DNA from: Poa pratensis
Lineage: Eukaryota > Streptophyta > Magnoliopsida > Poales > Poaceae
NCBI GenBank assembly: GCA_947311845.1
Contig: CAMZMU010000040.1
Location: forward strand, 53,473,975 to 53,537,974
Direction: 5' to 3'
Length of the DNA stretch: 64,000 nt
How positions within the stretch are numbered: the stretch's first letter is position 1; every line of letters starts with the position of its first letter. Both the position numbers and the translations under genes were made by a program. Below, piece by piece: positions 56,207 to 64,000 of this stretch. The notes below the pieces were generated by a model, which was not told where the DNA came from, did not search any database, and worked only from the letters and a program-made list of their open reading frames with translations.

Positions 56207-59200
56207 ACATCCCCAAGCTTAATCCATGCTCGTCCTCGAGTATGAAGATGATAAAACTAACATGGACTTTGCAATTTAATACTTAACAATGAATATCAAA
56301 GATGATTACTATTGCTACATATAGTCAAATGATTCATTCTTCAAAGGAGTAGCAATATGCAAATAGTTTATGAAGTGATATCAAGTATTCAAGACAAGGA
56401 TGTTCATTGATAGTTCACAAAGTGTAACATAGTAGCAAGTAATATGGAACACATGTATGCATAATGATAAGTAGAACATCCTACAATGGTCATAGAGTGT
56501 AGATGAAAATCTGAATATGATAGGTGGACACTTTGGAAAGATGTATATGTGAGTAGAGGTAAAGCATGCATAAGTTTCATCCAACTTCCAAACTCTTCTA
56601 CTTAAGTTAATGATTGCAATAAGGTATTCATTGGTGTCAAGCTCTCATTGCCCCTATCATAGCATCTTGAATGATTAAGTTAAAGTGAAAGCAAATATGA
56701 GTAGTGTGCTTGACAAAGTAAAGGTTGATGTCTCATGCCCCTTGAATACAAGTACCTACACCATGATTACTCAACTTGGAAACAAAGCAAGTTCAAGTTA
56801 TATATCATTGTAAGTAATAATAGTATCATCAAGAGCGTCAACTGGGGTACCTCTTGTCCCAGATATGGAACAAGCCCATATCAAAATGACAAGACAAACA
56901 AACAAAATGAACAATCTCAACACCCTTTTTATTTACCATTGGAATAGTTTTTTATTGCAAGGTGTATCACAGAAGGTTCACCATAGTATGTAAGTAAATT
57001 TCCACCATGAATGATGCATGGCTTAGATTAGCGGCCCAGGCGTCTCTCTAACCATTTACACAAACTCATTTAAACTCACTCTATTTCCACATTTATTTCA
57101 CATGATAAGCATCCATAGACAAAAGCACATGATATCAACTAAATGAGATGAAGAGCGTGTTGAAAGCTTGCCATGTGACAGCACATATGGGCTAACTCCA
57201 ACCCAAAACATTCATCAAGCCACAAACATCATAATCTTAATCACAATGGGTCAAGTTTTATTATGCAAATAAAAGAACATTGTGCATCAAGTTCGTGAGA
57301 GCTATATAACCAACTTTTTCCATTGCAATCAATAACATAAACATTTTCATTCAGAGGTAAGATAACACAAACAACATGTTAAACATACTCGGAATAGCAT
57401 AAAGCCAATAGGTAGATATGGTGGACTCACTGGAATAACTTTGGTTGAAGGTGTTGGAAACAAGTTTTTGCTTGTTGGAGTTTTTGGGCTAGCAAAAGGG
57501 AGAAAGTTGACCATCTAGATGCATGCATGAGTGTCCATAGAACTAACTAATCCATGTTAAACCAAGTAAAATAACAATCAGCACCAAAACATGAATAAGT
57601 GATAGCTCTACAAAAAGAATTTGCAAACTATTACTCATAAACAAGCTCATGAATCATGCAACTATATGTATCATTAAAAATCAAGTCAAACATCCCTTTT
57701 CCCAATCTTATAAAAGCATCCAACATATTTCAACCCATATTTCCAGTAGCTCTCTCATATATAAATGATAGTGTGGTGGTCTCTCAAGACTCAAACAAAA
57801 AAAAAAAAACGACGCTCCAAGTTTATGCGATAAAGTGTTTCGATCGAAAAACAGAAGTTGGACGTGTGCAAACCGAGAGTGTGTAGGTCCAGCGGGGTTG
57901 TCTTCACATCCCCAAGCTTATGGTCTTCACCATCCTTGGATAGCTCTTGGTGCATCTCCTCCAATCCCTGTGAAAAAACTTCAAAACACCGTTTCTCCCA
58001 TCTCTTTTCTGTGGGGTGCATTAATAGTGATAAACAAATAGTTTCTTGCTGCATATAATCCTTGAACAAAAATTCATATGAATGTCCAGAAAGTGTATAA
58101 TGTTGTATGCCTACTCATAAACTCAATTGGATCAAAAAGATTCAACTTAAAAGCTCAAAGCATGCATCAAACAAAATGGGACAGAATCTGTCCAGAAAAA
58201 CAGCAGCAGCAAAACGTATTTTTCTACCCTACCAAACTTTCTCGAAAAATTCCGAAAAATTCATGCATACAGAGGATGAAAAGTTGCAACTACAGTTCAA
58301 ATATGAGCTCATTCGGAGTTACAGAATAAGAATTAAAAATCATACCGTGCACTGACTCGTGCAGGAATAAAATCTCCGAACTCAATAAGCAACTTTTCAA
58401 GACCAAAATGGGTAAAACTTGGCACTTTATTAAAAACTCCAGAAACTAACTAGACACAAAATCTCTTGTTACAGCAAGAGGACACAAAGAAAAATCACAC
58501 ACAAAAATAACCGGGTTGCCTCCCGCAAAGCGCTTTCTTTATAGCCATATAGCTAGGCTTCTTACTTGTTGTTTATTGAAGATGAAGCTCATGAGGGAGC
58601 TTGAACTTTGATGTTCCCCTCTTTCTTGGGAAGTGTTCCATGCATAATACCAGGGTCCCATGTTGCTCTCAAACCGATCAAAATAATAGTCAAGTTGAAA
58701 CCTGGTTGAGAGAAAAATAGAACACAAAAGTAATAACAACGAAGTCTAACTTTCTTTCTATGCATTGGCATTTTGTATATGAATGAAGTTTTCCAATGCA
58801 TATTAACAAAAGTTACTTGCAGCCCATAATTATTAGTAGCATAAAGAGGGTTCTCATAACCTCCTCTCTCATAATAGTTGCAAGTAGTAGAAGTGTATTT
58901 AATCACGTAACCAATAGAATCTTCCAACTTAGATAATTTGGGAACATAAAGAGAGTCATTAAATTTATTTTGGAATTTATTAGCATGCTTCCCTCTTTCA
59001 AAATAGTTGTTAAGATCAATATCAAGTTTAATATCATGGTTGCAACAAAGATTTGGAACTAAAGATAATTGCAAACCACATAAGTATTTCTCAACATAAG
59101 CAAATTTCTCCTCTATGGTGTAGTTAGGAGAATTCAAGAACATAGCAGGACTCTTATTAGTAAGAGTATTTTCACAAACAGCAGTATATCATTTTTATCC

Positions 59201-59750
59201 TCACATAAAGTAGTAACAAGTTTAAACATGGAGGATTATCAATAAGCATAGGACCATCATCTAAAGCATTATCATATAACATATTTAAGCAACACTCCTC
59301 ATTATTATCAATAAGTTTACCAACAAAAGGTTTTTGAGTTTGAGTGTTACTATCATATGTTGATGGTGAAGTTGGGGATCCAACTCTTCATTCTCCAGTT
59401 GTTCTTTTTCAGCATCTTCTTGAGATTGCATGGGCATCCCCAAGCTTAGGTTTTTGTCCTCTTCTTCCTGCAAAATATTAGTTCTTTCCATGGCAGCAAG
59501 AGTTAACTTTTTACGTTTAATAGCATCTGCTCGAGAAAAGAAATCATCAGCTTCTTGTAATATTTCAAGTTCCTCAAGTGTAAATGTTGCAAGTTCCTCA
59601 GGTGTATAATCAAACAGAAAACCCATAGCAAAAGTAATGAAGAACTTACACCCAGACAAGTTTAAAGGAACCTCCCCAAGCTTAGTCTAGTGCACACAAG
59701 AATAGAAACTTAAGCGCTACGCTCCCCGGCAACGGCGCCAGAAAAGTACT
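56207..59750 (-). other. Interior of the LTR retrotransposon
   Basis: About 3.5 kb. The minus strand carries gag-like or leader frames at 59659-59285 and 59143-58589 and GGGAGGCAACCCGG near 58527, a phrase resembling GGGAGATAACCC in the other element. No protease, RT, RNase H or integrase motif was found. Confidence 0.7.
59285..59659 (-). pseudogene. Gag-like remnant of the LTR retrotransposon
   Basis: A 124-codon frame begins MSGCKFFITFAMGFLFDYTP and has EELATFTLEELEILQEADDF and AAMERTNILQEEEDKNLSLG. It is acidic and ends without any zinc knuckle. It occupies the position of gag just after the primer site. Whether it makes a protein is unclear; the following frame at 59143-58589 may be its broken continuation. 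Confidence 0.45.
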
Positions 59751-61271
59751 TGATTACCCCCAAGAGCAGGGATCACTATAGCACCTCTCAATGTGGAAGT
59801 AAGGTATCGATCCGCAGGAGCAAGACGGAAAAGTTATCTATTCCCTACAACTAAAGTGTCACAAGTTTTAGTTGATTATGCACTAAACAAGTTTAAGGAG
59901 CAAGGTGGTTGATTTGATGGATGGAAGTTTAATGTAACCAAGCAAGAATGTAAAAGTGTCCAATCCTCTTCAATGCAAGAGGACAAGACAAAGGTTTTAT
60001 CTTATAGGAACAATGGACGTGGGTTCATGGGTTCACTTAATCCTCTCTCTCTCATCTATGGTGATTATCATGTTATAGATAAAGTACACATAATTGTCAT
60101 GTTTTAATGGTAGCTTTTATAACGGCTACATGTCCTAAAACACATAGTTGAAAGAAATACTCATTTGTGTTGCTAGTGTCACCCTCATAAGGCTAGCGTG
60201 GTTGCTGTCACACCCACATCATACTTCTCCCTTTTTACCCCCAGATAAAGGATGTTGGACGGTACTGTGTCACTCAATACCTATGCCTTCTGTCACATTG
60301 GCCACCCAGTACCCACATACATCATACTTCATAATGGATAATATTCTAAACACTAGTGCAATGATTTATATTTCGTGTGTGTGACCACATCTCTCTCATC
60401 TATCTACACTTGGTGGTGTCAATCACCTCATGATAAAGATAAACAAGGCATTATGCATAAATCAAACCATCACATGCATCATAGAATATCTCCAAAATAT
60501 GACAAGTCATAAAAGATCCAACACAACAGTAAATGCATAACAAATATTATCTCACACCACAATATCCACCATGGGAATTACATAGATGACCGTAATCATG
60601 TTCAGCAGCTCATACGGTACTAATTAGTGAAGCTTAAACAGAGGAGAGATACATAAGTTACCACCACAAACCCAAATCCAGGGGTGGACTACTCCCCCTT
60701 CATCATGGAGACGGTGGAGAAGTCGTTGGAGAAGGTGGAGACCACCCCGGCAGCGCCCCGCCGGAGTTTTCCCCCTCCAATCTGCAGCTCCTGATCTCCG
60801 TTTCGGTGTTTCTGTGTTAGTGCAGCGCTTCTTCTAGAGAACGTCGGGGGACCTTTTTTTATAGGCGTTTTTAGGTCAAGACGATGTCGGTGGAGAAAAG
60901 ATCGAAGGCAACAGAGCCACGAGGGCCAAACGGGTGGGTCCCACACGGCTACAGTACCTGGCCGCGTGGGCCACCCCCTTTTGGTCCTCGGACCTCCGTT
61001 TGTTCGCTTCCTTCGCCCACAGGTCTTTTTCCTTCCAAATATTGACGCCCGTAAATTTCCAGGTGATTTCGTTGACGTTTGGGTCCCTGAAACATTAAAA
61101 TAAGAAAACGGGGTTTTCTGCTTGTGCAGGGTTAATTCCATAAAAATAGGAAATAAATGAATATTCCCAAAAATCATTATAAAACATTGATATAACCCTT
61201 ATATGATGCAAATATGATTGGAATATAAGCAATTAAAGTGCAAAGTTCATGTATGCATTTTACATGCATCA
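59751..61271 (-). repeat. 5' LTR
   Basis: 1521 bp. Followed on the plus strand directly by Harbinger sequence (GTCGATCACGCGTCGG). Confidence 0.88.
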
Positions 61272-61373
61272 GTCGATCACGCGTCGGCTTCCTCGTCCTC
61301 GTCCTCCTCGCCTTCCTTTTCAAATTCCTCGACCGCCGCCGCTTCGGCCGCCGCCTTTTCAGCCTGAATGCAC

Positions 61374-63070
61374 CTACGTTCGGCCACGAAGTAGGCCTTC
61401 TGTTTGGGGCTCATGTCGCTCGTGTTGGTGGCCATGAACAGACGTCCTCCTTCTTCTCACGGGCCTTGAGCTTGGTCTTTTGCATCTCGAAGTAGATTTC
61501 CCACTTTTTTCGGCCGCGGCTTGTATCTTCTTCTTCTCGGCACTCGACGCGGCCACCTCATTAACGTAGAGCTTCACCGACTCTTGGATGCTGCACGACG
61601 AGGCCATCATCTTCTTGCCAGCCCTGGCGGCCGCCTTGCACGCCTTGACTCCCATCTCTGGACGATCGGCGCTGGCGGCCGGCAGCTTTCTTTCATCTCC
61701 CTCGGTCACATCCTTGACATGGCGCTTCCATTTTGGACAGTCGCGAAGCGCCTCCCAGCAATGCATCAACTTGTATGTCTTCTTACGATCCATCGCCAAG
61801 TTGACGTACATGTAGCCGGCATCGTTCAACTGCTCAAACGAACACAAGTCAAATTTGTTTGTAAACATGGCCGGTTACAAATAAGACGACCAGCTAACCT
61901 TGTTGGTGTCATTCTTGCCACTCTCTTCTCTATTCATGATTTGCTCATGGCAACCATGAAACTTGCTAGTGAGCGTCGAGATGACGCCCCACCGGCTTTC
62001 AACCGATTTGGCATTGCGATTGGGCAACACATCATGAGGTGGATACGCCCTTCTTTCGGTGTGTAGTCCTTATATATGCGTGCCCAATAGGCATCCCTCT
62101 TTTGGTTGGCGCCTTTCATGCCGCTCATTCTCACGGCCATCCACGACTCGCACAACAACACGTCCTCCTTGTCGCTCCAAGTCCGGCCTCTGTAACCTGC
62201 CTTTCTGCCACCATCCTCTTGCTCTTCGCTTTCCTCTTCTTCGGCCTAGCCATGGTCGCCATCCCCTTCGTTGCCCTGGCCGTGGTCGTCATCCCCTTCG
62301 TCGCCCTGGCCGAACTGATCTGCGTCGGCGCCTCCGTAGCAATCACCAGCGATCAGTGCAGCCATCGCATCGGCGCCAGCATCCTACGCCACAAAAAACG
62401 GCAACACGGATTGCAATAAGTGTACACAACAACAATTTGCATCCGCCTATGGCAATAACTGCGCACAACAACAATTTGCATTTGGCCGCTGACAATAAGT
62501 GCGCACTACAACAATCCACCAGAATAAGTGCGGATCAGCAAGATAAATAGCACGCACCTGAACGAGTGGGTCGGCCGCGTTGCCGACTTCAGGCCCGAAG
62601 AGGTGGCCGCGGGAAGCTGTCGCGTTGCCGCTTGTGGATGATGCCCGCCGCAGCGCCGGAGAGTTGGCGAACAACGGCGCCTCGTTCAGATCGATGGCCT
62701 CGTCGGGGGAAAGCCGTGACTGTTGCGTCTGGTAGCCTGAGGTGTCCTCGAAGAAAGCCGGGGCAAACGGCGACCCGCAAAAGACGCCGGCGCTGGCTGG
62801 GCCAGAGTTGTTTTGGCTCATGGAGATCAACATCTCGGTGGTATCTTTTGGCGACGGCTCATTCGCCGCCTTGTCCTTCTCCTTCAGTCGCCTGACTTGC
62901 CGAAGGTGGGAAGCGCCAGTGCGCAGCTCAGCCTGGCTCACCGGCGCCTTGACCACCGACACCGAAAACTCCTGTGGCTCCCGCTTCATCGCCTTCTTCT
63001 TCGGTTGCGATGACGCCGGCGGCTTGAGACCCTCCTTGGGTTTCGAGAGGCCGACGGGCTTTGGCGACAT
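61374..63070 (-). pseudogene. Harbinger ORF1-like (SANT/Myb-like with NAM-associated C-terminus), decayed
   Basis: In PIF/Harbinger elements ORF1 encodes a Myb-like DNA-binding partner of the transposase. Exon-like blocks read MSPKPVGLSKPKEGLKPPAS (start at 63070) and SPDEAIDLNEAPLFANSPAL. They continue with the Myb-like core WSDKEDVLLCESWMAVRMSG and RDAYWARIYKDYTPK, then HDVLPNRNAKSVESRWGVIS in another frame. Next come YMYVNLAMDRKKTYKLMHCW, LRDCPKWKRHVKDV and the NAM-associated GVKACKAAARAGKK. A stop after DGDHG near 62250 and a frame change near 62040 break it. The transposase ORF2 is missing; its C-terminal side may have been lost at the retroelement junction near 61271. Confidence 0.75.
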
Positions 63071-63534
63071 GGTGGCGGAAGGCGAGGAGGTCGCGGCGGC
63101 GGCGCAAGGGTTTGGGAAATGGAGGGAAGATTGAGAATTTTGGCGCCGGGGGCGACAATGTAGAGGAAGGGAATTGGGTGTATGACGGGCGGGTCACCCC
63201 TGTCGGAGGGCATGTCCGCCCCATGTCCGGCACCTCCGAGAGGGTCTCCAAACTTAGAGGCCCTTTCGGGGTGCCGGACACGATTTCGCTCGGGGCGACC
63301 CTTGGGGGGATGCCGCTGGTGGCGTTTTTTTGCGTCCGGACCCCCAATGGACCTTTTGGGATCATTTGGAGGCCCATGGTGGAGATGCTCTCATGGTTTG
63401 CAAATTTGTGTATGAGTTTTTGGACGTCGAGGTCAAGTTTTTTTTTTAGTTCAACATATAAGTCAAATATTTTTCAATTTGTTCATTGCCTCGTCAATAA
63501 AAAATCTATAAAAAAGTGAAAGCGAAATCATTTT

Positions 63535-63800
63535 TTCAACTTAGCGCCTGCGCTTGGTGACTGACCTGCTGACCGTGTGAGCAGCCACAAGCTGGGTGGT
63601 CGACACGTATCCAGTGGTACCCTCTTGTTCAGATAAGTTTCTCCGTAGGAATTGCCACTTTGGTGCTGCCGGCCAGTGGCACAACGACGATGGAACTATC
63701 ACAAAAACGGAAATGAGCAGACTGCAGCTGAGCAGGCTCACATGCTGCCCGCAAAAGAGAGAACTTTTGGGCATCTCCTTGGCGTAGAGATGTCAGATGA
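63535..63800. repeat. Segmental-duplication block, copy 3
   Basis: GCTGGGTGGTCGACACGTAT, CCAGTGGTACCC and CCGTAGGAATTGCCACTTTG match the blocks at 26020-26415 and 46055-46300. This third copy lies right of gene C, as the others lie right of A and B. Confidence 0.75.
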
Positions 63801-63832
63801 TCGGTATGCTGCTGGGTGAGTGGGCGCCCTCA

Positions 63833-64000
63833 GAGCATCTTCATCGCCGCTTTTATTTGAGCGTTAGCCAATCGTGTTGGAAAAGTTGCATTGGAAGCAC
63901 TGTTGTCGGCCTATTGGGAGCGGCTCCAAATACACTATCTTTTTCGGAAGATAAAAGACAATTCAATCTAAGATATACGAGAAAATTGCAAAAACCTACC
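63833..64000 (+). mobile_element. Possible Harbinger left terminus, running off the window
   Basis: TCA (63830-63832) then GAGCATCTTCATCGCCGC, close to the Harbinger terminus seen four times above. The right end is not in the window. Confidence 0.4.

Larger units (their letters stand above)
54592..61271 (-). mobile_element. LTR retrotransposon with an extra primer-site stub beyond its 3' LTR
   Basis: On the minus strand: 5' LTR 61271-59751, primer-site-like TGGCGCCGTTGCCGGGGA (about 59742-59722), interior, polypurine-like AAGCTTGGGGATG near 56218, 3' LTR 56206-54690. Outside the 3' LTR comes a further 98 bp (54689-54592) nearly identical to the interior start (59750-59654). The interior lacks pol and has gag-like remnants only, so it is non-autonomous. 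No TSD is visible, in keeping with a rearranged left side. Confidence 0.85.
54388..63390 (-). mobile_element. Harbinger element 4, split by an LTR retrotransposon
   Basis: Left terminus GAGCATCTCCACCGGGGG (54388) and right terminus GGTGGAGATGCTC (ends 63390) with TCA on both sides (54385-54387 and 63391-63393). Its left subterminal text matches the right end of the element at 22595-24329 and vice versa, so it lies in the opposite orientation. About 160 bp of it precede, and 2.1 kb follow, the nested retroelement. It carries a decayed Myb-like ORF1 but no visible transposase. Confidence 0.85.

Overview
The window is nuclear DNA of a grass, most likely a Triticeae genome (wheat, Aegilops or barley type). 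Evidence: a spliced plant ABCG/PDR transporter gene, dense nested transposons, Stowaway MITEs with CTCCCTCC termini, Harbinger elements with GAGCATCTCC termini, CACTA ends, plant L1-type LINEs, and non-autonomous gypsy-like retroelements with a TGGCGCCGTTGCCGGGGA primer site. I see no bacterial operon, CRISPR array, tRNA or rRNA. The host assignment is inference from element style.

Layout. 1-8.4 kb (minus strand): a 21-exon full-size PDR transporter whose C-terminus lies beyond the left edge; it carries at least two frameshifts and reads as a recent pseudogene. 8.4-13.6 kb: GC-rich and A/T-rich intergenic DNA. 13.6-16.4 kb: an old LINE invaded by a poly-A retroposon, a younger 5'-truncated LINE and a small MITE, each with recognisable target-site duplications (TSDs). 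17.4-18.5 kb: A/T-rich degenerate array. 19.8-21.5, 40.6-42.3 and 49.7-51.4 kb (all minus strand): three paralogous three-exon genes A, B and C. They encode the plant 'putative gypsy-type transposon' domain, a KKRK basic patch and a C-terminal coiled coil. A is broken; B and C are intact. The flanks of these genes are also repeated, so this is an old tandem segmental triplication whose spacers were filled by transposons.

The A-B spacer holds two abutting Harbinger elements (21.7-24.3 kb), a retroposon, rearranged LINE pieces (25-29 kb), a retroposon carrying a minisatellite (30-38 kb) that is split by a young LTR retrotransposon (30.66-37.33 kb), and a further Harbinger with one open frame (38.4-39.6 kb). 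The B-C spacer holds a Tourist MITE, a second A/T-rich array, four Stowaway MITEs, a small retroposon and a CACTA MITE. Right of C, one large Harbinger (54.39-63.39 kb) with a decayed Myb-like ORF1 is interrupted by an LTR retrotransposon that carries an extra primer-site stub outside its 3' LTR.

B and C are the only genes whose full splice structure reads cleanly. Everything else is transposon-derived, a pseudogene, or unassigned intergenic sequence. Element boundaries with TSDs were read directly; protein family calls come from recognised motifs and could not be searched.
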